Part shown: in pieces, positions 22,273 through 32,300 of the stretch
Layout of the letters: every line of letters starts with the position of its first letter
Numbering within the stretch: the stretch's first letter is position 1
Assembly (NCBI GenBank): GCA_039000515.1
Contig: JBCFYV010011135.1
Coordinates: 17,081,191-17,145,190 of the forward strand
DNA length: 64,000 nt
DNA from: Timema cristinae
Taxonomy: Eukaryota; Arthropoda; Insecta; Phasmatodea; Timematidae
Direction: 5' to 3'
The notes under the pieces: model-generated
What the model saw: the letters and a program-made list of their open reading frames with translations, nothing else
Database searches by the model: none
What the model was told of the DNA's origin: nothing
Translations under genes and position numbers: made by a program

Positions 22273-22965
22273 ATGCGGCTCGAGAAACAGACAGACTCTT
22301 TAACTGTACACAACAACGATCATGATGAAGGAGGAGCTTTACCTCAGAGACACGGTACGTTGTTACCTGATACTATCCGCTGCATCATCTGTGGACCATC
22401 GAATTGCGGTAAAACCAACGCCATGATCAGTCTGTTGGAGGAACCTAACGGGCTACGCTTCAAGAACGTGTACGTTTACTCAAAATCGTTATACCAGCCT
22501 AAGTATCAACGTTTATCGAAGGTCCTCTCACTCGTTGAAGGCATGGGCTATTTCCCTTATTCCGACAACGCGGAAATTATCCCACCGTCCGAGGCTGAAC
22601 CCGATTCTGTATTCATATTTGACGACGTCGCTTGCGATAAACAGTTTAATATACAGGCTTATTTCAGTATGGGTAGGCATAAGGCCATAGACTGTTTCTA
22701 TCTCTGTCAGACGTACTCGCGCATCCCGAAACAGATGTTGAGAGATAACGCTAATCTTCTCATCCTATTCAGGATGGACGATACGAACCTGAGACATGTC
22801 TACGACGATCACGTGAACACGGATATGACTTTCCAAAAATTCAAGGAGGTGTGCTCGCTGTGTTGGAAAGAAAACAAGTATGATTTTCTCGTGTTGAGCA
22901 AAGATCATGAGATCGATAAAGGACGATATCGCTACGGGTTCGATACCTTTATCTTGCACGATTGA
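22273..22965 (+). CDS. Genome-packaging ATPase (FtsK/HerA, A32-like)
   Basis: A 230-residue uninterrupted protein. Walker A is GPSNCGKT at residues 41-48, preceded by a hydrophobic strand (RCIIC). Walker B is VFIFDD at 113-118. A sensor-like segment CFYLCQTYSRIPKQ follows, then LLILFRMDD. The architecture is that of the A32-type packaging ATPases of Polintons and related double-jelly-roll viruses, which drive DNA into capsids. It is the first gene of the rightward block and the fibre-like gene follows 33 bases after its stop. Confidence 0.93.
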   Translation: MRLEKQTDSLTVHNNDHDEGGALPQRHGTLLPDTIRCIICGPSNCGKTNAMISLLEEPNGLRFKNVYVYSKSLYQPKYQRLSKVLSLVEGMGYFPYSDNAEIIPPSEAEPDSVFIFDDVACDKQFNIQAYFSMGRHKAIDCFYLCQTYSRIPKQMLRDNANLLILFRMDDTNLRHVYDDHVNTDMTFQKFKEVCSLCWKENKYDFLVLSKDHEIDKGRYRYGFDTFILHD

Positions 22966-22998
22966 GGTGAACGCGCGTTCAGTACGCGATAAGACATC

Positions 22999-23883
22999 AT
23001 GTCGTCCATATCTAAATTCGGTCATAGTCTCTACAAATATAGATCTCTCATCGAGTCAGAGGGAAATCTAACTCTAAACTCTCAAGGGTATTACGACGCT
23101 AGATCGAAAAGGATCGTCAACGTCGAGTCGCCCGTCACATCTAAGGATGTCTGTAACAAGTCTTACGTCGATAGGATGGATGCGAGACATAGTAACGAGC
23201 AGATAGTCGCTCTTAACACCGCCAAGGACCTCATCAAAGGACAGATGGAATCGCTGATTGAGGATTTGGAGAACAATCGAATGAAATACGTCAACTTTGA
23301 GAAGAGTACTCGTCAAGGGATGGAGGAGGTGCGGAAACTGTCGCATCATCATGAGGATCGTCTCAACGAAAATAAAACAACGCTTGACGTTTTAGGTTCT
23401 AAGCTGCTAAGTCTAGAGGAAACTTTCGAGATACAACGAGGCATTTACAACGATTTTATAGCCGGAGGTGTACTACGCTTAAGGGGACCGGATGACAACA
23501 AGCTTTACGATGCAGACGGTTTAGTTTTGCGAAACATAGGTATGCCCTCATTACCTTCAGACGCCGCGTCTAAAGCTTATGTAGACTCTACGGTTAATCG
23601 CAGTTTCATCTACATCTACTTGGATTCGAAACCTCTGAAGAAGGATGGGAGACATTTCGAATTGACTCTAACAGGTGAACGTGGTTATAAGTTCAAGAGG
23701 GCAGGCATCGTTTCAACGATGGTCATGAACTTGAAAGATATTATTTGTTTGTTGAATCTTAAAATTATCGACGACCCTCCTTTCGAGGTGTTCAAAGATG
23801 ACTCTATATCTTTCATGATAGAAACACGCTCGACGACGACGCCTCAGATTTTACACGTCGAATTAGGTTTTACTTACGTTTAG
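22999..23883 (+). CDS. Fibre-like coiled-coil protein with two phage-tail-type motifs
   Basis: 294 residues. Two copies of a G...R.I.N...P....DA..K.YVD motif lie at about residues 30-58 (RIVNVESPVTSKDVCNKSYVD) and 170-196 (LRNIGMPSLPSDAASKAYVD). This signature is frequent at shaft/head junctions of phage tail fibres. Between them, residues about 60-155 are charged and heptad-like (coiled coil). The C-terminal 95 residues are beta-rich (HFELTLTGERGYKFKRAG, QILHVELGFTYV) and could be a trimeric knob. It sits between the ATPase and the DUF8207-like gene. A receptor-binding fibre or vertex spike is the best inference; I did not recognise a specific family. Confidence 0.6.
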   Translation: MSSISKFGHSLYKYRSLIESEGNLTLNSQGYYDARSKRIVNVESPVTSKDVCNKSYVDRMDARHSNEQIVALNTAKDLIKGQMESLIEDLENNRMKYVNFEKSTRQGMEEVRKLSHHHEDRLNENKTTLDVLGSKLLSLEETFEIQRGIYNDFIAGGVLRLRGPDDNKLYDADGLVLRNIGMPSLPSDAASKAYVDSTVNRSFIYIYLDSKPLKKDGRHFELTLTGERGYKFKRAGIVSTMVMNLKDIICLLNLKIIDDPPFEVFKDDSISFMIETRSTTTPQILHVELGFTYV

Positions 23884-23931
23884 ATATAATGAACCGTTTC
23901 TTCGTTGTAAGAGACATTCTCTCCTTACATC

Positions 23932-24666
23932 ATGTCGACGAAGGTCACAGAGGATATCATAAAAGCGAGTAAGATTATTAAACGAAAGTATAAGCAACTA
24001 CGTGATGCTCGGCACGAATCAGAGCACGTAGCGAATGAAACGTTCAAACCTATCACGGAACCTCTAAACAAGATGGTGAAGGCGCTCGCCGAACCCGAAC
24101 CCGAAGCCCCGCCTGAGAGATCTCAGAGCAACCATCTATTGGATACTTATCTTTATTCGTCTCACGCACATTCTGATAAGACATATGGGGTACGTCATGA
24201 AGGCGACTCTACCAAGCTCGGAGATACGCCTATCGTATTCGACGGGAAAGACGGAACAATACTTCTCAACAATAAGACGGTACCGTATACTCGAGGACTA
24301 TTAGAATTACTCTTCAGAAGAGCACCTGCGCATTATACTAAGGATGATCTGAAAGTATACAAGTCTATGCTCGAAGAAACGAACGCACATCGGTTGAGAA
24401 ACGACCCTTACGCTCGTATCAAGATGCGGCCGGGATCAAAGTATTCGCTAATCATCAAACCTATGTTTGAAGAGGAGCTCGAGGGTGAAGGTTTATACAA
24501 GATGGTGACGGGAAGAGGCGTCGATTATACCTATTGGGACGATCCTAACGAATTGGTTGATCGATTACGACTCTTGCACGCATCTACCGAGGCCGGACAT
24601 TCCGCTCACCATAACGAGATCGTTTCTATCATCGAGGAATTACGCGAGGCGGGAATCATCGTATAA
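23932..24666 (+). CDS. DUF8207-like Polinton protein
   Basis: 244 residues, uninterrupted. The N-terminus is helical and charged (IIKASKIIKRKYKQLRDAR), followed by a proline/glutamate linker (EPEPEAPPER). The conserved core starts at about residue 75: YGVRHEGDSTKLGDTPIVFD, then ILLNN, YTRGLLELLFRR and DLKVYKSMLEETNAHR. The C-terminus (DDPNELVDRLRLLHAS, NEIVSIIEELREAGI) is a block commonly seen in proteins of invertebrate Polintons. The function is unknown; a virion role is suggested by position. The name rests on my recognition of the pattern without a search. Confidence 0.65.
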   Translation: MSTKVTEDIIKASKIIKRKYKQLRDARHESEHVANETFKPITEPLNKMVKALAEPEPEAPPERSQSNHLLDTYLYSSHAHSDKTYGVRHEGDSTKLGDTPIVFDGKDGTILLNNKTVPYTRGLLELLFRRAPAHYTKDDLKVYKSMLEETNAHRLRNDPYARIKMRPGSKYSLIIKPMFEEELEGEGLYKMVTGRGVDYTYWDDPNELVDRLRLLHASTEAGHSAHHNEIVSIIEELREAGIIV

Positions 24667-24699
24667 AGACAATCAACTCTTCGATATTTTATCATAATC

Positions 24700-25710
24700 A
24701 TGTCCGGCGTCAAGTGGGAGATTGCGCGCGAACTTCATCGTCCGGCAAGACGACGATTCCCTCGAAGACATGTTAGCGTACGAGGCTTGAACGAGCTCCT
24801 TCAGGCCGATCTGGTAGAGATGATACCCTACTCCGGTTCGAATAAGGGATTCAAGTACCTTCTCACCGTCATCGACGTGTATTCCAAAAGGGCTTGGGCC
24901 GCACCCGTCAAGACTAAGACGGGTAAGAACGTCAGCGTCGCAATGGCTCTCCTCCTCGAAAAGGTAGGTTTACCTCGTGTACGTCACCTTCAAACGGATA
25001 ACGGGTCAGAGTTTTACAACGCAGAATTCAAAACACTCATGAGGAGAAAGAGGATCAATCATTATTCTACATACAGCAACGTCAAGGCTAGTGTCGTTGA
25101 ACGATTTAATCGCACTCTCAAGAACATGATGTGGAGGAGGTTCACGGCTAAAGGATCGTATCGATGGATCGATATGATCGACTCCTTACTGGACGAATAC
25201 AACCGTACTGTACACTCGACCATAAAGATGAGACCTATAGACGTCAAGGACGATAGACTTTTACATACAGTCTATAAACGTTTCAAGAGCTCAGATTCCA
25301 CACCGAACGTATTTAAAGTAGGCGATATAGTCCGTATCAGCAAGTATAAGGACGTTTTAGAAAAGGGTTATACCGCAAACTGGTCGACTGAACTGTTTAA
25401 AATACGCAAGGTGGTCGAGACTAATCCCAGGACCTTCCTACTCGAAGATATGAAAGGTAACCCTATCACGGGCGGTTTCTACGCTAAGGAACTTAGAAAG
25501 ACTTCGTTTCCCGACGTCTACCTCGTGGAGAAGATAGTCAGACGTTCCGGAAATAGAGCGTACGTCAAATGGTTAGGGTTCGACTCGACACACAATTCGT
25601 GGATCGATGCGAAGGATATAGAGGAGGGTGAGAGGGTATGTCCCTCCCTCCATCCCGAGCATATAAAGCGACCGGGAGGTAGGGAGACGCATCTCATTCG
25701 AAATGTTTAG
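24700..25710 (+). CDS. Retroviral-type integrase with C-terminal chromodomain
   Basis: 336 residues, uninterrupted. The catalytic triad is visible as D37 (QADLVE), D100 (LQTDNGSEF) and E134 (VVERFNRTLK), and the fold signature YLLTVIDVYSKRAWA follows D37. No N-terminal HHCC zinc finger is apparent. An SH3-like segment (FKVGDIVRISKYKDVLEKGY) precedes a chromodomain at about residues 275-325 (YLVEKIVRR ... YVKWLGFDSTHNSWID), which in related elements can target heterochromatin. It performs end processing and strand transfer at the terminal repeats, and the 6-bp duplications at the element ends are its footprint. It overlaps the next gene by 8 bases. Confidence 0.96.
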   Translation: MSGVKWEIARELHRPARRRFPRRHVSVRGLNELLQADLVEMIPYSGSNKGFKYLLTVIDVYSKRAWAAPVKTKTGKNVSVAMALLLEKVGLPRVRHLQTDNGSEFYNAEFKTLMRRKRINHYSTYSNVKASVVERFNRTLKNMMWRRFTAKGSYRWIDMIDSLLDEYNRTVHSTIKMRPIDVKDDRLLHTVYKRFKSSDSTPNVFKVGDIVRISKYKDVLEKGYTANWSTELFKIRKVVETNPRTFLLEDMKGNPITGGFYAKELRKTSFPDVYLVEKIVRRSGNRAYVKWLGFDSTHNSWIDAKDIEEGERVCPSLHPEHIKRPGGRETHLIRNV

Positions 25711-26275
25711 ACGCTTGGGTTATCGTCTGGAGGACATGAGTGAAATTAAGATCTCAGACAACAGCTTGGAGTACTACATCGCGAGAGTCGAGAAGGGTTA
25801 CAGCGAGTGTTGCGACTCTTCGGTGCACTGGCTCGGATGCCATAATCCGGGAATGTACGAGGCGAGTCAGTCCGTCGAGAACTGTTCAACATCATGTGCC
25901 GTCTACAAGCTGAAGGAAGGGGACGAGCCACAAATTCTCAGCGAAGACGCTCCCCTGCTCGATGAAGACGCTTTGTGCATCGAGCTGGATCGGATCGAGC
26001 GGGAGGAACTCGACCGCGTCAAAAGCATCTCTGAACTCGAAAAGTATCGGGCCTACAACGTTCGTCACCTGGAAGGAGACGAAGAGATCAGCGAGCCGGA
26101 GGACGAGCCGAACATCGTGACGCTGGACTATGTGGGCAAAGTGCGTCTTCCGGGCAAAAACTTTGGCGCGAGATACAGAAGTCGGTTTAACGCGTCGCAA
26201 CGCGGACTGATCTATCTAGGCGACGACAAATACAAACTTTTCAAGTGTGAAAGACTATATGTTGAAAAGAACTAA
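25703..26275 (+). CDS. Unknown Polinton protein, 190 aa
   Basis: I do not recognise this protein. It starts at an ATG overlapping the integrase stop by 8 bases; a second ATG at 25736 (MSEIKISDNS) could be the true start. The N-terminal third is cysteine-rich (YSECCDSSVHWLGC, ENCSTSC), the middle is strongly acidic and helical (IELDRIEREELDRVKSISEL, EGDEEISEPEDEP), and the C-terminus is basic/aromatic (RYRSRFNASQRGLIYLGDDK). Its base composition is more GC-rich than its neighbours. It is the last gene before the right terminal repeat. Confidence 0.6.
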   Translation: MFRRLGYRLEDMSEIKISDNSLEYYIARVEKGYSECCDSSVHWLGCHNPGMYEASQSVENCSTSCAVYKLKEGDEPQILSEDAPLLDEDALCIELDRIEREELDRVKSISELEKYRAYNVRHLEGDEEISEPEDEPNIVTLDYVGKVRLPGKNFGARYRSRFNASQRGLIYLGDDKYKLFKCERLYVEKN

Positions 26276-26369
26276 GACTTTGAGAGAGGAGAATTTTGTA
26301 CTGAATATATATTATCAATGTAAATTAAGAATATACTAGTTTAAAAAAAACTGTACTATTATTAGAGGT

Positions 26370-26620
26370 GAATAATACTTGTCATATCCTTGACCATCAG
26401 GGTTCGAGGTCCATAAGCTACCCCCCCCTCTTTGAGAGAGAATATACTTGTCATATCTTGACCATCAGGTTCGAGGTTCATAAGCTACACTCCTCTTGAA
26501 GAGAGAGAGAGAGAATTTTGTACTGAATAATACTTGTCATATCCTTAATTCCCAATCTTTGCTAGGACTGACCATCAAGGTTTTGAGGGAGTAAGGGTTC
26601 GAGTCCATAAGCTGCTCTAC
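26370..26620. repeat. Tandem repeats at the inner end of the right terminal repeat
   Basis: Three imperfect units of about 75-150 bp share 'gaataatacttgtcatatcc', 'tgaccatcagg', 'ttcgagg' and 'cataagctac'. The left terminal repeat has a single copy of the first element (10058-10077, inverted). This asymmetric expansion makes the right repeat longer. Confidence 0.75.
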
Positions 26621-26944
26621 TACATCACGATGATAGATAGAGGAGAGAAAACCCTGTCCCCCGTATGCTAGTCTCCCCCCCCCTCTCACCATCCATAGCC
26701 CTCCGCGCATACCAGTCGTGTCCTCTGCCCTCCCCTCCCCCCCCCAAGTCCTCCATCCACCAACCTACAACCCTCTCAATTTTGCTAAACATATTCTCAA
26801 CCAAAAAAATATGTCTCCACTCTATCCCGCACCCAGTGCTGCTACAACCCTTCCTATCACCCATCCCCATCCTCCTGTCATCTCAGAATCCATTAAAATG
26901 GTGATTAATGGGATGTGTTCTCGTATACCGCAAACTGACTTACT
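26525..26944 (-). repeat. Polinton right terminal inverted repeat
   Basis: Reverse complement of 9731-10080, ending ...ccgcaaactgacttact. It keeps the same landmarks as the left repeat, with small indels mostly in the C/G-rich tracts. Confidence 0.93.
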
Positions 26945-26950
26945 AGCCAC
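26945..26950. repeat. Polinton target-site duplication, right
   Basis: AGCCAC, identical to 9725-9730. A poly-C tract follows. Bases 26951-27771 are AT-rich host DNA with no supported feature. Confidence 0.93.
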
Positions 26951-27771
26951 CCCCCCCCCCTCCTATTAGATAAAAAAATCGATAACAAAGATCCGTATAA
27001 TATGCTCATATACCATTACCTTTCTAATCAACCGAAATATATGGATTTTTTGATTTTTCATAGTGTAAATGTCAATTTAAACAATTCCACTAATACATAC
27101 ATATACATATGTATGTTTAGTGTCATAAAAATAGTGATTTTTCATTACATAAAACAAAAACTTAAGTGGTACTAAAAGTTTAATAACATTTAACTTCAGC
27201 ATATCATCTGATTGAAAATATTCAGCTACCTTAGCCCTGCAGACGTTTAAATCTAACGCAAAATTTAACTCTATGATTCGTTATTAAGGAATATGGTTCA
27301 CACCAAAATAAAGTTTAAGAATTCAATAGGGCTCTTTATCTTACATATCTTGTATCTTTAGATTAATAATATAATATTATTTGTGAAAATATAAAATTAG
27401 CTCATTTAGCATATTTTTAACATATTTTGGGGATACGAAGCTCAGCTTGATAAAATAATCTCTAAATCAAGCCCTCCTCTAACAAACACAATAATTTTTT
27501 ACAAGACTCACAAAATAAAATTTTAAGTCAATTTAAATGTAGCGGAGAGCTTTCACTTTACCTTGAGATAAGTTTTGTAGTTTTATCGTATGACATGACG
27601 AAGGTGGTGGATGGGGAAGGGTAAAAATCAGAATAAGCTTGTTTGTAAGACAGAAGTAGTTAGGTACATAAAACGTCACAGACCATTGTGTGTCAAGTCG
27701 TGTGGCTCGACAAAGAATGTAACTTTCTCGCTGACTGAGGCAACCGCCTTAAGAGATAGACGAGAGTGTAG

Positions 27772-28778
27772 GTGACGACAGTGGTGGGTGGGACAGCAGT
27801 GGTGGGTGGGACAACAGTGGTGGGTGGGACAGCAGCGGTGGGTGGGACAGCAGCGGTGGTTGGGACAGCAGTGGTGGGTGGGACAGCAGCGGGGGGTGGG
27901 ACAACAGTGGTGTTGGGACAGCAGTGGTGGGTGGGACAGCAGCGGTGGGTGGGACAGCAGTGGTGGGTGGGACAACAGTGGTGGGTGGGACAGCAGCGGT
28001 GGGTGGGACAGCAGTGGTGGGTGGGACAACAGTGGTGGGTGGGACAGCAGTGGTGGGTGGGACAACAGTGGTGGGTGGGACAGCAGTGGTGGGTGGGACA
28101 GCAGTGGTGGGTGGGACAACAGTGGTGGTGGGACAGCAGTGGTGGGTGGGACAACAGTGGTGGGTGGGACAGCAGTGGTGGTTGGGACAGCAGTGGTGGG
28201 TGGGACAGCAGTGGTGGGTGGGACAGCAGTGGTGGGTGGGACAACAGTGGTGGGTGGGACAGCAGTGGTGGGTGGGACAACAGTGGTGGGTGGGACAACA
28301 GTGGTGGGTGGGACAGCAGTGGTGGGTGGGACAACAGTGGTGGGTGGGACAGCAGTGGTGGGTGGGACAACAGTGGTGGGTGGGACAGCAGTGGTGGGTG
28401 GGACAACAGTGGTGGTTGGGACAGCAGTGGTGGGTGGGACAACAGTGGTGGGTGGGACAGCAGTGGTGGGTGGGACAACAGTGGTGGTTGGGACAGCAGT
28501 GGTGGGTGGGACAACAGTGGTGGGTGGGACAACAGTGGTGGGTGGGACAGCAGTGGTGGGTGGGACAACAGTGGTGGTTGGGACAGCAGTGGTGGGTAGG
28601 ACAGCAGTGGTGGGTGGGACAACAGTGGTGGGTGGGACAACAGTGGTGGTTGGGACAGCAGTGGTGGGTGGGACAGCAGTGGTGGGTGGGACAACAGTGG
28701 TGGGTGGGACAGCAGTGTTGGGTGGGACAGCAGTGGTGGGTGGGACAACAGTGGTGGGTGGGACAGCAGCGGTGTGGT
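27772..28778. repeat. 18-bp G-rich minisatellite, about 55 units
   Basis: The unit is gtggtgggtgggacagca or ...acaaca; units differ chiefly at one base (acAgca versus acAaca) plus occasional 'ggttggg' or shortened units. All reading frames stay open because 18 is a multiple of three, so the long open frames here are by-products of the repeat. The GGTGGGTGGG core could form G-quadruplexes. Confidence 0.95.
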
Positions 28779-28918
28779 GTGATAGCTATGTTTAGTCAGA
28801 TGATCTGCGAAGTACAACATAATATTTTAAGGACATTTAACGTTTCAATATCATATTGTTAATTAAAAAATATCTGATATAAAGTGTTTATTTAAAAATT
28901 TTATTTTTTAACACCTGT

Positions 28919-29165
28919 TCTGGTTATACATATATTTACTAATTACGTTGATCACTTAAGTATGAGTCAAATTGAACTTATATGAAATGTACCAGCATTT
29001 GCGTGGAAACGTTTTTTTTTTTTTTAGAAAAACAACCTTCACTATTTTCAACCAGGTTTGTAACTCCTATCTTCGCCCCCCCCCCCCCCCACTCCCATCA
29101 TCAGCAGTCTAGTATATTGCGAGGGTGACGCCGTAGACTATTCGGACACCGAAGCGTGTGTCGGC
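28919..29165 (-). repeat. Old SINE-B copy
   Basis: On the minus strand the SINE-B landmarks are visible in decayed form (body with cgcaaatgctgg, long T run, head region near 29150). A poly-C tract interrupts it at about 29077-29090. Confidence 0.45.
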
Positions 29166-29208
29166 TTATTGATAGTCAAGGTTTCTAATAAATTGATCAT
29201 GCGCCTAT

Positions 29209-29308
29209 NNNNNNNNNNNNNNNNNNNNNNNNNNNNNNNNNNNNNNNNNNNNNNNNNNNNNNNNNNNNNNNNNNNNNNNNNNNNNNNNNNNNNNNNNNNN
29301 NNNNNNNN
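29209..29308. other. Assembly gap (100 N)
   Basis: Exactly 100 unknown bases, the usual placeholder for a gap of unknown size. The sequence right of it is the 3' two fifths of a SINE-A, so the gap swallowed the head of that copy. Confidence 0.99.
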
Positions 29309-29400
29309 AACTGTAGGTCCTCCATTTCATCTCGCAATCACCCTACCATTACACATTAGCGTAAGTGCGTATAACCCGAACGGGTAATAAGACGCGGTGC

Positions 29401-29455
<55 letters not shown>

Positions 29456-29456
29456 C
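29309..29456 (+). repeat. SINE-A 3' part with (AAT)n tail
   Basis: Begins at 'aactgtaggtcctcc' directly after the gap and runs through the shared tail into a (AAT)n tract of about 55 bp. Bases 29457-31254 hold no recognised feature, apart from a stretch around 30600-30790 that resembles 27600-27770 (agaataagcttg, cataaaacg-cacaga-cattgt). Confidence 0.85.
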
Positions 29457-31253
29457 CTTAGTTTTGTTATCGATTTCCCTAACCACACACTCACAAAGAC
29501 CAGCCTTACTGTGGATTCACATGTTTGCATAAAAACAGGGCAAGGCAAATACGTGGTCACGGGATGTTCTTTAAGCCAATATAATGATTCCAGCCAAATT
29601 CACATCGTCCACAATGTGATATTTGACATAATTTTCAGCTTTCTCAGTTTTACGCGATCATTATTTCTTGATAAACATAATATAATTTCAAAACCAACTG
29701 ACTAAACCTGTGCGCAAGCGCCTACAAAGTGAAATACAAACAGACAACTTCATTTACTATATTTGTTTTGTTTTGTTTCACTAAACAACACGATAACTAG
29801 AAAACATCCATCGTGTAATTAGTCTAATGGGGGCCACCTTGGTAATCAAGAAATGGCTGTGCAGATGTTCAGCCCTAAAGCAGTATTTAAATCTACAAAC
29901 TTTTATTTCAAAATATGGTTCACGCTATAAAAAATTGAAAGATTCTAACAGGGTTTTTCTTCTTTAACAGGGCTATAATTTTATTTTTTATTAAAAGAAA
30001 AACAATGTGTAATAACGTGATATCTCATTTTTTCAAAAACTTAATAATCATATTTGTGGAGAAATGAGACTAGTATTGATGAAAAAGGACTTTAGTGTTT
30101 CTATAAACAAAAACAGTAATTTTTGATAGAGTCACAACAGATATTTTTAAGATATTTAAGAACGAGCAGTGATCTTTCCTCTTTAACTTAGATCGGATGG
30201 AAGGGAATGCGAAAAAAAAAGGCTTTTTTTGCAGTTTTTATGCTAAAACATTTTTTTTTGTTAAAACAAATAAAATATTGCTCCAGTGCAAACATATAAT
30301 TTAATTTTCTTCTTATGGTCACCTCAAAATTACTTGAATATCAGTCAATAGTGTCCTGGAATTGAATGATAAATTTTTCTGTTCATTTAAAAAGTGTCTC
30401 ATCTAATGCAGTTTTGCTCATCATGGATATTCAGAAACTGTTGATATCAACATGTGAAGAAAATTAAACTCTTTTGTTTGTACTGGAGCAATAAAATTAT
30501 TTTAGCAAGAAAAAGTGTTCCAATTCACTTTCATTTTATTGCATCCCCTTTCATTCTACCATAAGATAATATTTTTTGTAGTATTTTTTTTTCCTCTATC
30601 TCATTGACTTAGCAAAGAAATTTTCAAAATACAGGGCAAAATGGAGAATAAGCTTGGACATAATATAGAAATTGTTCCATAAAACGACACAGATCATTGT
30701 ATTTTAATCCTGACAGCAATTGATCCTTTCTCGATGACAGAGTCATCCACCTTAATGATTTGGTTATCTATTCGAAAGTTAAATATGTTTGTAATCAGCT
30801 GTTACTATCTCACGTTGCAAAGCAGTGGCGGATAATATCACACGCTTTGGACCTTCAAATCACGGGGGCCTTAAAAATCAGAAACAAAAATAGTTTTTTT
30901 CCCTTTATTAACGTTTATCTATGTTGAAAACAATTATAAAATATTAAGTATATTGTATTGTATACGTGGGTCGATCAAAGAGTTGCGAAAAAACGTCTAA
31001 AGTTACCAAATTTCATGTACTAATGGTGCTCGGAGCATGAAGAATTCTTCCAAAAACTTTAGGACACGGTTTTCGTTGCCATTGTTAATTGAGAACGCTC
31101 ATTTTCTGTTAACATTAATCACGCCATTTGTTAAGAGTTAAATTTAAGCGATGTGTTAATTATGTTTATAGAAAAGGATGTTGTTCAGTAACCAAACTAT
31201 CAATCTATTTTTAATAAATTTGCTAAATTTAAAGAGAGAAATGTTCCACTTTT

Positions 31254-31621
<368 letters not shown>

Positions 31622-32000
31622 CTTTTTTGTGTTATTATTCATTAAATGTGACTGTATACTAAATTACAAAAATACCCGTAACTTTTTATTTTTAAAAAAA
31701 TTAGTCTTTTTATGTAAGATATTATTACTTACCATTTAATTATGATAAAATGGATTCATAATGTGATTTGATTTGAAGCACACAGGTATGATCCTTTATA
31801 TGTGTGCTTTTAAGTTTAGTCAAAAATTAATGAATGCTGTATTTTTCAATTCGTGCATTTTAAATTAACATAATCCAAAAAATATCAATTTATTTAAAAA
31901 GAGGAGAGAAGCCTCAGAATCAGGTTGCGTATTGGGGCCTCTAACTTCTTAATCCGCCACTGATTATTGGTCAGAAAATATTTATGATAGAGTATGAATA

Positions 32001-32300
32001 ATTATTTCTGACTGGCCTGGTGGTCTAGGGGTAAGGTGTCAGACTTCTATGCTGGCGGCCGGGGTTCAATCCTTGGTCCCGGCAAAGATTTATCTGATTA
32101 CCAAACCCTTCCTTCACCTCTGACAAGACATCTTGTGAATGTGAGGAATGCCAGGCCTCCACCGTGGTTCGGATTCCACGTTAAACTGTAGGTCCTTCAT
32201 TTCATCTCACAATCACCCTACCATTATACACTAGCGTAAGTGCGTATAACCCGAATGGGTGGTAAGACGCGGTGCTAATAATAATAATTATTATTTCTGA
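32001..32300 (+). repeat. SINE-A copy with 11-bp target duplication
   Basis: Full-length. The direct repeat ATTATTTCTGA is at 32001-32011 and 32290-32300. Bases 32301-34167 hold no supported gene or repeat. Confidence 0.9.

Larger units (their letters stand above)
9731..26944. mobile_element. Polinton/Maverick (adintovirus-like) element, 17.2 kb
   Basis: Boundaries come from inverted termini that begin AG and end CT, flanked by a perfect 6-bp target duplication. The gene set is family-B DNA polymerase, DDE integrase with chromodomain, FtsK/HerA-type packaging ATPase, adenovirus-type protease, double-jelly-roll capsid protein, penton-like protein and PLA2-domain protein, plus fibre-like and unknown proteins. 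The genes form two leftward/rightward blocks around a divergent promoter at about 22.2 kb, with PolB converging on the leftward block. The length is typical for the group. The integrase, ATPase and both capsid genes are uninterrupted; PolB, the PLA2 gene and the protease have indels. Confidence 0.96.

Noticed and set aside
27676..28862. Five long open frames on both strands (up to 375 aa)
   Set aside because: An 18-bp unit without stops keeps every frame open; there is no start context, signal or domain.
29397..29705. 102-aa frame starting with poly-isoleucine
   Set aside because: It begins in the (AAT)n tail of a SINE and continues into unremarkable AT-rich DNA.
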